Positions 1 to 9,859 of a stretch of DNA of 11,296 nucleotides are shown here, piece after piece (position 1 is the stretch's first letter; each line of letters begins with the position of its first letter). Source of the DNA: Rodentolepis nana (lineage: Eukaryota > Platyhelminthes > Cestoda > Cyclophyllidea > Hymenolepididae). The DNA lies in NCBI GenBank assembly GCA_900617975.1, contig UZAE01013333.1:1-11296 (forward strand), read 5' to 3'. The notes under the pieces were generated by a model. It was not told where the DNA came from. It ran no database searches and saw only the letters and a list, made by a program, of their open reading frames with translations. The translations under genes and the position numbers were made by a program.

Positions 1-10
1 TAGAAGAAAA

Positions 11-333
11 TTTATTTATTTATATCAAATGGCAGGCGTTTTGATTGTTATCATTGGCCCTTTAGTTGACTTCAGGCTTCACAGAAGGGAAGGAACATCA
101 AAGTGAGAAAATTCGAGAGAGGGAGCAGATGAGAGATACAAAGGTGTAAATGAGACAGACACAAAGGTAGAAAAAAGGTGAGGTGAGTACTGCGAAAGTA
201 GTCGAATATGACATAGAGTGGGGTGTTGGTAGTTTGAAGTCAGAAGTCAACTGCCGGTTTATAGACTTTTTTGTCGTATGAGTATACGTTGCCCAGGGTG
301 CACCAAGTGGAAGTAAGAATATCGCACACCCCG
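11..333 (-). repeat. SINE-like repeat, copy 1 (near full length)
   Basis: This is the first of four copies of one interspersed family in the window. Read on the minus strand, it begins near the GGGGTGTGCGATA block (about 333). It continues through a strongly conserved core with GCACCCTGGGCAACG (288-302 on the plus strand) and GGCAGTTGACTTC, then a pyrimidine-rich body, and ends in CATTTGATATAAATAAATAAA at 11-31. The TAAA-repeat tail and a 5' end shared with copies 3 and 4 fit a SINE or a short non-LTR retroposon. I see no convincing RNA polymerase III A and B boxes and no open frame. The assignment to a retroposon class is inference. The repeat relationship itself is directly visible. Confidence 0.8.
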
Positions 334-3058
334 TGTGTAGAAGAACATAAATTAAATCAAATACAATAGTGATCTAATCACAGCAGTTAATTTAATCGAT
401 ATACATAAGCGGGACAGTCAAATTTAAGTAATTTGCTCAGATGTCTAGCCTTAGCATATCGCAAAAATGAAATTGAGAGCGCGAATTTAATGTGGATCTG
501 AAATCCTTGGCTTTCAACGTTGAAAATAGTAATTTAAGTTGTTCTATCAGCCAAAGTGAATATCTACTTCAACTTCACTAAAGAAAATTAATTGAAGGTA
601 AAATATGGCAGGAGATTAATGCGATAATCGAAATTCGCTTCCTAGGTCTTACCTACAGTTAAATATTAATAAATGAGAAATTTTGAGGCTTGAATATTTT
701 CTTATTTTTGTTACAGGTAGTTGTTAATAATCATTAGTATGCTGAACGGAAGATTTTAATGAAACAGCATCTCTCTGAATTCATTAATTAAGACATAAAT
801 ACGAAACTGGAGTGATTGCCTAGTATAAGAAAATAAACAAGGATTTATAAATTCTAAATTCATTGAGTGTTAGATTCGAAAGCCACAATAAATGAAACTA
901 CAACTACTCAGACGCTGACATGAAAAGGAGAAAAGATCAAAGGCCTAAGCGACGTTTTTTATTGGTAAAATGCTATCTTTAATATGACATCGGAAAGGCG
1001 ATAAATGGTCGTTGTCCTGACGAGCAAGTAGTGCTGTTTCATTATTAGGCTTCCCTATCCAGGGGAAAGCATAGAAATCTGGTGATCGATGACCCACTTT
1101 ATTATCAATGAACTTTTGAGCTTTGCTCAGGTGCACTAAAACTGCCCCCACCTGAGCGTATGCAATTATATTGAGTCGAAACCTCAAATATATCTATTTG
1201 GGTTACATTTTAGTAATTTATTTTTTTTAGTATCGCAATTTATATTTGTAACCCTAATAATGCACGTGCCCAAACTGTATACTAATAATTGAGGCAGTCA
1301 ACCAACTGAGAACTTTATCTGAGGATTTTATTGCTAAAAAGTGAAGTAAGGACTTCGTGGTACTTATTTCTACTCTTATATCAAGTCTCGCTAGACACTA
1401 TTTGACAATATTCAATTTCTTATTTATGCATTAAGACTTACAATAATAAAACCTGAAACTTCAGTTACATTTCCCGAATCACCAAGTACAGTTGTTGGCC
1501 TCTCGTTTCAAAGCAATAGAAAAATAAACCTCCAATCGGTGGAATCCACAGTCAGCCAAGTGAGTTGTGTTGAAAACCAATGGTTTTACGATTTCATTCA
1601 ATCCGGCTCTATTTCATTTAATGCGGATCAATCAATGTAGTTATTTGTAGTTGCGCATTCTAGGAGAAAATGAAGGCATTAACTTTAATTTAGTAAACAA
1701 AATTAAGACTTTTCATTCTTCCCCATTCAGTGAATCAACAATTATTTGTTAATTCGTAATGCCAAAAAGAAAATGAAAGAAAAACTAGCAACCTCAGCAT
1801 CTACTCTTATAGAAGGATACACCAAAAGTCGTATTGCTCTTTTGGATATTGTGAAATGAATTTAATCGGAACAGCATCGAGGAATAAAACACAAATTCGA
1901 GTCATTTTTGAAAAAAACCATTTCAAATTTACAAGGAGGTTCTCGTATATCGCAAGCTCTTTTTGTCCGGTGCAGAATTATGACGCACCAACATATGTAC
2001 AAGTCGAAAGGAAAAGCATATCGGATTCAATGAATCATCTTTCAAATTCACTACTTTCGGTCTTAAACCAACACATCTTTGTGTCTCATTCGGAATAGAA
2101 AGGTGTACCTCCATTGAGAATGCTCATTCGACTCTTCTGAAAGCGTCTGCTGTGGTATTGATTTCCGATTACTTCATAATGGAATTTTATGCACTTTTGA
2201 AAAGTCAATCCAGTACGCCGACCTTTTTTCCTAAATATAAGTATTAAAATTCACTCGGGTTTCAATTTTCCACAAAATGTATAATTGCTGAGTGCTGGTG
2301 TTCCAAAGGCCAATGAAAAATAATTTTAAAATCTTTATCCACCTGAAAGCATCTCAGCTATAGGGATAAGAAGCGAGGTCGGTAAATTTTGATACAATTG
2401 ATCGATAAAAGAACACTACAATTGATATTTCAAAAAGTGGAGTGATTTTATTTTTATTCAAAGTGCAATTCAGTGCGAACTATATTGATCCGACTCACAA
2501 GATGTTCCTTAAGGTTAAGCACACAAAATATAGGTTTATTAACCATTGGATTTGATCCAAAAATCAGTCGAACTTCCATAGCCAAAAATATTTCGATGAG
2601 ATTAACAACTTGAATTTTATGTATGTTAGTGCTCATCATAAATAATTGAATTAATATTTAACAACTTCTTTCTCAAAGCTTAACTGTTGGTCATTTTCAA
2701 AATTTTACTAATTGTAGTAGCAAGAAATATGTGGATTGTGTAAATAAAAAGCGACACCCTGTAAATCAAGATGATTCATTGATGTGATTCTGAAAGGATT
2801 TTATATGATTCGTGATGCTCCACCTCAGCTACTTGGCTTCCTAAAAGTACAATATTATTCAACTGCTTGAATTAGTCCTCGAGTAAGTTGAGGGAAGTGT
2901 CAAGGCAAACTTATTGAACTATTTACCTAAACTCATAGTGCTTTCCTCTTCCAAGGAAAAGCCTGTTTTTGCGTGCAGTTCCCGCGTTAATATAGCCATT
3001 CAAATTAATCACCGATAGTGCAACTTTCTCGTCTATTTTATTATAACTAAGTTAATAG
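334..3058. other. AT-rich intergenic DNA, no gene recognised
   Basis: I find no convincing gene here. An ATG-initiated frame of 80 codons at 1856-2098 (+) overlaps an antisense frame at 1929-2114. Neither has a recognisable domain, signal peptide or repeat pattern, and both are of a length expected by chance in this much sequence. A minus-strand frame at 945-1187 has a more protein-like composition (it includes KPNNETALLARQDNDH), but it opens without an ATG and I cannot place it in any family. It could be a decayed exon or transposon fragment, or chance. Confidence 0.6.
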
Positions 3059-3271
3059 TTATTTATTTATTTCAAATGGCAGACGTTTTGATAGTTATCA
3101 TTAGCCCTTTAGCTGACTTCGGGCTTCACAGGGGGAAGTAATATCAGGGTAACAGAAAGTCGAGGGGTGGGGAACAGAAGAGTGATTCATATATGTTAAA
3201 GAGACAGACAGACAGACAAAAGGTGGAGAAGAGGTGAGATGAGTACTGTAGAAGTTGTGGAATATGGCATA
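3059..3271 (-). repeat. SINE-like repeat, copy 2 (5'-truncated)
   Basis: This copy is the same family and orientation as copy 1. The tail is at 3059-3072 (read on the minus strand as AAATAAATAAA), followed by the block matching ATGGCAGACGTTTTGATAGTTATCATT. Similarity continues through the purine-rich body and GAGTACTGTAGAAGT, then stops abruptly after GGAATATGGCATA at 3271. The remaining 5' part present in copies 1, 3 and 4 (the GCACCCTGGG core) is missing. Loss of the 5' end is what incomplete reverse transcription leaves, although a rearrangement with the adjacent inverted copy 3 could also explain it. Confidence 0.8.
3203..3218. repeat. (GACA)4 microsatellite inside repeat copy 2
   Basis: Four perfect GACA units are visible. 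The corresponding place in copy 1 reads GAGACAGACACAAAGG, so the tetranucleotide run arose or expanded inside the retroposon body after the copies diverged. Confidence 0.85.
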
Positions 3272-3301
3272 CACCCCTCACTAAGTTAATATTGACCTTT
3301 T

Positions 3302-3622
3302 GGGGAGTGCTCGATAGACTTACCTTCACGTGATGCACCCTGGGTAACGTATACTCATACGGCAAATAAGTCTATAAACCGGCAGTTGACTTCTGACTTC
3401 AAATTACCATTACCCCACTGTAAGTCATATTAGACCACTTCTACAGTACTCACCTTACCATACCTTTATTAGCCCTTGTCTATCTATTTTACATCTATAA
3501 ATTACTCTTTACTTCACCATCCCGCTTTTTTGTGATTTTGATGTTCCTCTCCTTTGTCTGGACCGAAACTAACTAACTGACTTAAGGTAACTATTATAAA
3601 GCCTGCCATTTGATATAAATAG
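3302..3622 (+). repeat. SINE-like repeat, copy 3 (plus orientation)
   Basis: This is a plus-strand copy of the same family. It starts at about GGGGAGTGCTCGATAGAC and carries the core ATGCACCCTGGGTAACG (3333-3349) followed by the block around CCGGCAGTTGACTTC. It then has the pyrimidine-rich body and ends with GCCTGCCATTTGATATAAATAG. The core is nearly identical to copies 1 and 4, while the last ~90 bases before the tail are more diverged. It lies head to head with copy 2, with about 30 unrelated bases between them. An open frame on the minus strand at 3144-3365 crosses both copies and is a by-product of the repeats, not a gene. Confidence 0.8.
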
Positions 3623-4420
3623 TAGTCTTTTGGTAGATTTGTTTAGGAATCGGTTTGCTTCATCTCTTCGAAGTAAATCGGTAGAACACATTCGAAGTTG
3701 TTTTCGCTGTGATTTTGAGAATAAAAGTCATTTACAGATAATAGAAGCAATTCACCTGCACTATTTAACAAAAAAATCGTCAATAAATTCAGTACGATAA
3801 TCTTAGTTTACCTGAAATTGGTCGTGTTTCAGTCTCTGCACAGTTAGTAATTTGATCGTTCACGTAGCCTTGCGAATGCTGAAAGATAATACCTCTGCAA
3901 TAGTAACATTGTAACCCAAAGATTAGAGGTAAAACTTTCATCTTAGCCGTAGAAAGCAGGTAGATCCCTCTTTATGTGAGCGAGTTCTTGCCATTGGTCA
4001 TATAATAGCTTTGCTCAATTCAATTGAGGTTGAATTATTCACAAAGTAACTTCGATTTGCAAAATGAGTTAAGTGATACAAGAATTTCATGAATTAGAGA
4101 CCACAGTTAAATATTTGGTAATTGGTTAAACTGATCTATTTACTAAATTCACTGCTATCGTAAAATCTTCGAAATACCCACAGGCGTTAAAATTAAAATT
4201 TCACTTTGTTGTAATTTTAAAACTGAGTCCTAAAAATCGTTGGGAGTTTGATGATTCTGCAAATCGATTTTGGAATACTGTGGTATGATGCAGCGAGAAG
4301 TAGATTCAAAAGGGGAAAATCTCATAATTTCAAAATGTATGCAAAGTATTAACCTTTTGACAATCTGATCATCCACCATCTCTACCCTTCCTATTGGTTT
4401 ACTTTACTATTCTTCCCATG
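3623..4420. other. Spacer between repeat copies, no gene seen
   Basis: This is AT-rich sequence with no open frame worth naming. The only structure noted is a small inverted repeat, AATTCAA/TTGAATT, at 4017-4036, and one half of a two-block similarity (TTATGTGAGCG at 3972-3982 and ATTGGTCAT at 3993-4001) to the region upstream of the peptide gene. Confidence 0.6.
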
Positions 4421-4710
4421 TGGTGTGTGATAGACTTACCTCCACGTGGTGCACCCTGGGCAACGTTTACCCATTCGGCAATAAAGTCTATTACCTGGCA
4501 GTTGACTTCAAACTACCATGACCCACTGTAAGTCATATTCGACTACTTTCACAGTACTCATCCCACCTTTTTTCCACTTTATCTACCTTCGTCTTTGATA
4601 CACCCTTCTGTTCCCCCCCCCTCCCCCTTGAATTTTTTACACTTTGATGTTCCTTCCCTTTTGTGAAGCCTGAAGTCAACTAAAGGGCTAATGATAACAT
4701 TTGATATAGT
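4421..4710 (+). repeat. SINE-like repeat, copy 4 (plus orientation)
   Basis: This plus-strand copy begins near TGGTGTGTGATAGACTTACC, carries the core GGTGCACCCTGGGCAACG (4448-4465) and the block ending GGCAGTTGACTTCAAACTACC, and runs through the pyrimidine-rich body to TGTGAAGCCTGAAGTCAACT and AAAGGGCTAATGATAACA. Compared with copy 1 it lacks about 16 bases just before TTTGATATA (the ATCAAAACGCCTGCCA segment), and its tail has become TAATAATA. An ATG frame of 72 codons starting at 4691 runs out of the tail and is not supported as a gene. Confidence 0.8.
4613..4627. repeat. C9-T-C5 tract inside repeat copy 4
   Basis: This is a homopolymer-rich pyrimidine tract. The equivalent site in copy 2 reads GAGGGGTGGGGAACAG on the other strand, and in copy 1 GAGAGAGGGAGCAG. 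The run has therefore lengthened in this copy, most simply by slippage. Confidence 0.8.
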
Positions 4711-4964
4711 AATAATAACTATTCTTCCCATTTGTAAGCAATTCTACGTAATGGAAGAGTTTTGCTTCGAAATTAACACAGATAAAATGTCCGCTATTGG
4801 AGGCAGTAATCTTAATTTCATAATTTTAATTAGCTTTTTTATAGCGGTATGTCACGTGAATATTTATTTATTTATTAAAATTCATTGTATTAAAAAATGC
4901 GTTCAGTGAGTATTCGTATACTAACTATTATTTAGGCGTTAAGATGTACAGCTTTAAATTCCAA

Positions 4965-5030
4965 GGTTACCAGAGAGGGGAGGGTAAAATCTGATGAAGT
5001 CCTCTTTAAAAGTAAGGACATCTCTGGACC
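4965..5030 (+). other. Possible compound RNA hairpin
   Basis: An outer stem pairs GGT plus CCAGAGA (4965-4967 and 4970-4976) with TCTCTGGACC (5021-5030). An inner stem pairs GTCCT (4999-5003) with AGGAC (5015-5019). The two stems are separated by 22 unpaired bases on the 5' side, including CTGATGA, and one base on the 3' side. The pairings are visible, but whether the element is transcribed or functional is unknown. It could be chance. Confidence 0.3.
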
Positions 5031-5892
5031 TCGTGTTCAAATTCGTGACTCTTTTTCTAAATTTTGCTCAAAGCCGAAGCAGGGTGATCACGCCTGAATT
5101 GAATGACTTTCAACTAGTTGAGGATTAATTCTCGTGGCTTCGTGTGATTATTTTTATTACCAACCAGAAAGCAAAGTGGAAACCCATATAACTCCCAACT
5201 AGTTTGCCTCCAAATTTATTGTTTAAAATTGGCCTCGTTTCTGCGCGGGCCTTTTATTGTTTTAGCACCTTTCTCATGGTCGGGAATTATTGATGCATAA
5301 AGGTAGAGGGATCACCAAATGTTTGCAGCTGTACACAAAGAATTTACACTCACAAAATGATTTATTAAGGCACAACCTACAAATATTTCTATTGCGAATT
5401 AATACACAAATGCGGAAACTACAGATGTTCGCACAGATTTAAATTAGTCTTAAACAGTTCCAAGGTTCACAAACAATTGTGTCTGCGTCTTGCGTGGGTT
5501 TTACTTCTTGAGATATTTGCCTTATTTGGCACTATGAAAATAATAAATTTACCTCAATTAGAAATTAATGAAATATTTTAATAAATTCAACGTTCACCTG
5601 ATGTTAGAAGGTGAAAAATTAATTTCCTTCGTTTGCATTTATGGGTTTCATAAAGGTTCGATTATACTGTAAAAAAGATTTGGCAGAGCTACTGGAGAAC
5701 TGAAGTTAAAATTACTTAAGGTTTACAGAAATATTTGCATCTATTGTTTTAATGTATTCTCTTTGTTTCGTCTAATTGTTTTGACTCGCATTTGCTTCGG
5801 ATCCGCTCTCACAATACAAGTATGGTCTAATCACTCTAATTGTGTGGAAGGAAAATTGGGAAACATTCCACAACGAACTGTGTTATTTTCGC

Positions 5893-5910
5893 ATTATTAT
5901 TATTATTATT
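5893..5910. repeat. (ATT)6 microsatellite
   Basis: Six perfect ATT units, followed directly by GTAAGT, which resembles a splice donor. Without any coding context I do not call an exon here. Confidence 0.9.
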
Positions 5911-7198
5911 GTAAGTTCCATCTACCATATTCTTTTCTCAATACCCATTGAACTAATCTATAGAATAATTTCAAGTTCCCAAACATGGGGACCTTATGGA
6001 CAAAGGGAGGTAATTTAAGACTCGAGCTTTTGATCCCCCCCTTCTACTTTCGAATATATTTACTGCAAGGAATTTCTCCATCCTTCATCAAAAATTTTCT
6101 TTCAGCCAAAATCGATGCAATAAGAGGAAATGAATATTTTTAAGAACTGAATACCCAAAAATGAACCTCACAACACCCTAGTAATTAACTTCAAGTATTC
6201 ATTAACAAAAGAAATGGACTGTATTAAGTTCGAATGAATCGCTGTTTGCAGACACCAGGTTGAATGTAGTTAATAATGGAAATAATTCGCAGAAGACATT
6301 CCTACTAATGACCAAAACCTTCGTTTTTCATTCCACGCCACCCAAGATAACGTGAGGAGAAACCCCTTTTTTACTGCCAAATGCCGTTTTATTAGAGTTA
6401 TAAAGGAAGAGTATGATAGTTTAATTGAGGAAAACTGAGAGGCAAAGACCAGAGATTTGGAGTCCTAAACATTGAAGATAAAAATATGAGCAAATAAACC
6501 AGAACTCTATCGACTTCATTAATTCTAGTGCCATAGGATAAAATAATGCAAATGAGGCTTCGGAGTAATTATATACTTATTAATTAGACAGAGTTCTACT
6601 TCCTTGAAAAGGACAGTAGCTCTATAAACACTTCCTTTTTCAAAAGCAGCACTTCCAATATGGTTTGACTAAATCGGATGTTAGCCAACTTTATCACATA
6701 TCATAAAGTAAGCTCAATTTCTAGTCTCAGTAGTTTAAAGACACTGTGTTTCGTTGAAAGAAATTCAAACCATCAACGAAAACACGAAGAGGAAGAAATT
6801 TGTGCATATGCTGGCTGAAAAAGTAGACATAACTCTGAACAGCCTCAAAAAAGCACGCTTATTTGAACCATCCCCCAAACTTTAGCCATTTAGCATAACG
6901 TACAATTAAAAGGGTGGAAGATAAAAACACTTTTCATGTCCAGACATCATAAATCAAGCATAATTTGGAGTCAGCGAGAACCAAACGTGAGCCGTGATTT
7001 AGTTCCCACAAAAGCGGAGGATGGACCGAAATTAATATGTATTAACCCAGCGGAAACAAACTCTAGAAATGATCGGTCGGCCCTATCATTATGATTTGGC
7101 GTGTTCAAATAATTCCTAAAAGAAATGCGTAAAATGCCTTAATGTTTTTTTTGCCAAATATACTCCAACTTGCTAGAGCCTATTTTATAAAAATGCTT

Positions 7199-7224
7199 CC
7201 TTGGGCGTAGCCATGACGCCAAGG
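7199..7224 (+). other. Short hairpin after a TATA-like stretch
   Basis: CCTTGGGCGT (7199-7208) and ACGCCAAGG (7216-7224) form a nine-base-pair stem with one bulged G and a seven-base loop. A TATTTTATAA stretch lies at 7181-7190, and CAG/GTGAGA (7232-7237), similar to a splice donor, follows. No open frame longer than a few codons links these signals, so this is only a structural note. Confidence 0.3.
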
Positions 7225-7970
7225 CATGCATCAGGTGAGAACGTGTTAAGCTGACGCATCCTTCGTTAGTCCAACTAAGAGCTCCGTTCACTGGGTGTGA
7301 ACAAATGGAATGGAAAGTGTGACCTCTGACTTCGCAGACAAGCCCATCAAACCTTGCTTACTTTGTCAATTCGAAGGTTTTCCAACATACCATGAGTAGA
7401 ATTACCAAGGCTATTTATTACTTAAATAGGAATCGATTGAAAAGTCAAATTTCCCACCCGTGAGCCCTGACTTTCAAGCTAAATTAGGTGATATTTTTGA
7501 AAAATTGTCATTGTCCTTTTATTCCTGATATTTTGTTAATAATAATTAGACGGAACAATGTCAAGATATGTTTACCTTACCTGATTAAACTTGGTAGAAA
7601 TTCTCGATATTAATGTACCCGCAATCCAAGAAAAATTAACTCTGAATAGCACACCCAAAAATTTGATATTTCGCCAGTTTAAATTTCAATTTTTTAACAC
7701 AAACCTTATAAAGCTTAGGTGACTTCGAATTTTTGACTTCTCATTTTAAATTTATTTGGTTTAAATAAGCTTCCAAATATTGTGCAACATCAATTTGGCT
7801 CCTCATTGATTAGAAGACAATAGTACCAGCCCTTTAATGCCCTTAGGGAAGTGCGGTCCACTGTCAGAATAAGGTCATTGGTAGTAGACTTATAAGAGAA
7901 GGAAAAAAAGATCGGGAACACTATTTCAGAACATAAAATATAATTTGAGCGTAAAAGAGTTAAATCGGTT

Positions 7971-7992
7971 GGGGGGGGGGGAAGGGAAGGGG
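7971..7992 (+). repeat. G11 tract with G-quadruplex potential
   Basis: Eleven consecutive G are followed by AA, GGG, AA and GGGG. Four or more G-runs with two-base loops satisfy the usual G-quadruplex pattern on the plus strand. The exact homopolymer length may also be an assembly artefact. Confidence 0.7.
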
Positions 7993-9325
7993 ACGGTTCA
8001 TGAAAGTTTCAATTTTGAAACATGAACTATCAACCCAACTATTACAGAATTCGACTTCAAAAGTCAAAAGAGGTAAGATTCCTAGCTACCTTGCTGTTGT
8101 TTTCAGCATCATATTATAATCCTCCAGCATATCATTTGTCTAGAAGTTCTTTTAACCGATTTCAGACGCTTACACAATTTAGAAAACAATTTTTATAACT
8201 CGGAGTAATTATAATGCCATAATACCATTGTCCGATTCGATAAATGTGATGTATGTAAAGCAATGCAAGGGTAGCATTGAATAAACCAGAGTAGCTTGAC
8301 CGGCCGTTTCATTAAATCAATTAGACAACAAGCTCTGAATAGGGAGACATGAGTTCATCCAGAAAATCCAAAACCATATAATGAGATCTAGAGACTTCTA
8401 TTTTTTGTAGAACGTTGACCACTCAATGCTCCTATAGTTCAGAAAGGACTTCCTGCTCCCCTTTTCTGTTCTTATCGCCACCGATTTCTCCCCTCACCCC
8501 TTTGAACCATATTTCTATTCCGCGTTTGTATATGTCATTTTGTGTCTGAATTAATGGTATTCATTTTTTTGTATAAGTTAAAACATGATTCGCCTAACAG
8601 TTAAAAAGCATAAAAGTCTTGAAATTGAAGAATGTCTGATTAGTTGAGTCTAATGGTTTGCTTATTTTTAAAGTTATGTCTAACTTTAGACACTTTTAGC
8701 CCCTTATCTCGTCATATATAGAGATTGGGTACATTGATTCAGTAGTTTAAAAAGGCTAGGTAACCCGCTTTACTTACTTATATTAATTGCTTAAATTTTG
8801 ATTTAAAAAAATAAAACAAATTATATTATCGCCTGAAATCCTTTATCAAACGACTCATTAAAGACTTCTACGAGATTTAAACACCTTAAATACAATTTTA
8901 CTATCATCTTTAACCATTTACTTGTAGGTTCTTTCTGTTCCCCTTACTTTGATAGCCTGGGTCTTCAATTACGTTAACTGTACCCCTGTCACAAATTGAA
9001 TTGCGAGTGAAGTAACTCCTGATAAAAGGCAAAAAACTTTGGTTAAAATTAATATTTTCGCATACTAAAAGAAAAATATCTGCGAAGTTCATTAAATAAA
9101 TGTAGTAATTAAATTTCTTCTGCGAACTTTGAATATTACGCGCAAATTATTCAAAGTTATAAAACATAAAAGCGCTGTTGAAAATCGATAATCGTGCAAA
9201 ACTAACTCTGAGAACGTAGTCTTTTTGATGCCAAATTTTAAAATATCAAATTTGAGTGAATGAAGGCCGTTATGAAAGAAAGGATAATATGGGACTTTGT
9301 CTTAGTTACCAGAGCTATTATTTAC
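7993..9325. other. AT-rich intergenic DNA, no gene recognised
   Basis: No gene can be supported. A minus-strand frame at 8910-9092 has no recognisable feature. A pyrimidine-rich stretch at about 8445-8510 is loosely similar in composition to the SINE-like repeat body, but I cannot align it with any confidence. Confidence 0.6.
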
Positions 9326-9372
9326 TATAAACTATTCTTGTCTTGACAGTATTAAATCAATCGACATTACAG

Positions 9373-9497
9373 CCAATGGGGCTAAAATCTATCAACCAAT
9401 GGGATCATTATCCTCTTTTGTGAACATATGAGGAACTTATGTGAGCGTTTTCGAGCATTAATTGGTCATTGGCTTCCCCAAAGGTAACAGTTATTGG
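9373..9497. promoter_or_regulatory. Cluster of five CCAAT pentamers, candidate promoter
   Basis: CCAAT occurs on the plus strand at 9373-9377 and 9396-9400, and on the minus strand (ATTGG) at 9461-9465, 9468-9472 and 9493-9497. The two plus-strand sites share CCAATGGG. Five sites in 125 bases is far above expectation for this composition. CCAAT is the binding core of the NF-Y complex in animals and often lies in proximal promoters. The cluster is 360-490 bases upstream of the peptide ATG and just before a strong splice donor, which would suit the promoter of a gene with a short noncoding first exon. This is inference: there is no TATA box in the expected place downstream of it. Confidence 0.4.
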
Positions 9498-9546
9498 TTG
9501 AGAAATGGAATAAATGCTAACAAGTTGTTCGATCTCCAACATTCAC

Positions 9547-9831
9547 GTAAGTGAAAGAATTGATTGTAGGTTCTTGAACCAGATATCTGAATTGATGTTT
9601 CATTTTTAAAGTAGTATATTGATAAATGGTTTCCAATAACATTTACATATGTATTGATGCACTGGTAAGGAAAATGTGTGTGTGTGTTATAACTTTCGTA
9701 AATCATGTTAAACTTTTTCAATATATTTTTTTTTCCCTTCGGATGAAATCTTTTGATGTAGTTATTATTTGTTTGTTTTAACTTATGTGCTGGAGCCTTT
9801 CACCATTAATGGACAACTTTTACTTTTATAG
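9547..9831 (+). other. Possible intron in the 5' untranslated region
   Basis: CAC/GTAAGTG at 9547 matches the animal 5' splice consensus well. The pyrimidine-rich stretch ending TTTTACTTTTATAG at 9831 is a good 3' splice site, 28 bases before the ATG. A second donor-like CTG/GTAAGG at 9665 and a second acceptor, CCACTTTTTGCTATAG at 9856, three bases before the ATG, give alternative boundaries. Either acceptor could instead receive a trans-spliced leader, as is known in flatworms and several other invertebrate groups. No transcript evidence is available. Confidence 0.4.
9675..9687. repeat. Short (TG)6 microsatellite
   Basis: TGTGTGTGTGTGT lies inside the proposed 5' intron, between the donor at 9547 and the acceptors before the ATG. 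Confidence 0.85.
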
Positions 9832-9859
9832 GATATTAAACCACTTTTTGCTATAGATC

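Larger units (their letters stand above)
3059..3622. repeat. Head-to-head inverted repeat of copies 2 and 3
   Basis: Copies 2 and 3 are convergent at their 5' ends. The shared part, about 3059-3271 against about 3421-3622, forms two imperfect complementary arms of roughly 200 bases with a spacer of about 150 bases. A transcript through it could fold into a long imperfect double-stranded RNA. The arms are diverged, especially near the tail ends, so pairing would be interrupted. Confidence 0.7.
4719..7970. other. AT-rich intergenic DNA, no gene recognised
   Basis: No gene can be supported in this stretch. Frames are short, rich in Phe, Ile, Asn and Lys as expected from AT-rich noncoding DNA, and several open without an ATG. 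Visible local structures are annotated separately: a compound hairpin at 4965-5030, an ATT microsatellite at 5893-5910 and a hairpin at 7199-7224. A C7 run is present at 6035-6041. Confidence 0.6.

Noticed and set aside
11..333. Polymerase III A/B boxes in the SINE-like repeat
   Set aside because: TGGTGCACCCTGGG in the core loosely resembles an A box, but no GGTTCGANNCC-like B box is found at a suitable distance in any copy.
945..1187. 80-codon minus-strand frame with protein-like composition
   Set aside because: It has no ATG start, no recognised family, no clear splice signals and no neighbouring exon, so I cannot support it as a gene.
1856..2098. 80-codon plus-strand frame with ATG
   Set aside because: It has an overlapping antisense frame of similar length, no recognisable domain and chance-level length for 11 kb of sequence.
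11..3271. Repeat copies 1 and 2 as the two long terminal repeats of one LTR element
   Set aside because: They are in the same orientation about 2.7 kb apart, but copy 2 lacks the 5' third, the ends are not TG...CA, the DNA between has no gag-pol frames or primer-binding site, and further copies lie in the opposite orientation nearby.
4991..5030. Hammerhead ribozyme like those in schistosome SINEs
   Set aside because: CTGATGA and a following GTCCT/AGGAC stem are present, but GAAA does not follow the stem, and no stem I strand directly precedes CTGATGA.
5763..5951. 62-codon frame spanning the ATT microsatellite
   Set aside because: It starts with TTG, and its Tyr run is produced by the microsatellite.
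6560..8213. Shared 14-mer TCGGAGTAATTATA at 6560-6573 and 8200-8213
   Set aside because: The flanks do not align, and a single AT-rich 14-base match is not far from chance in a window of this size.
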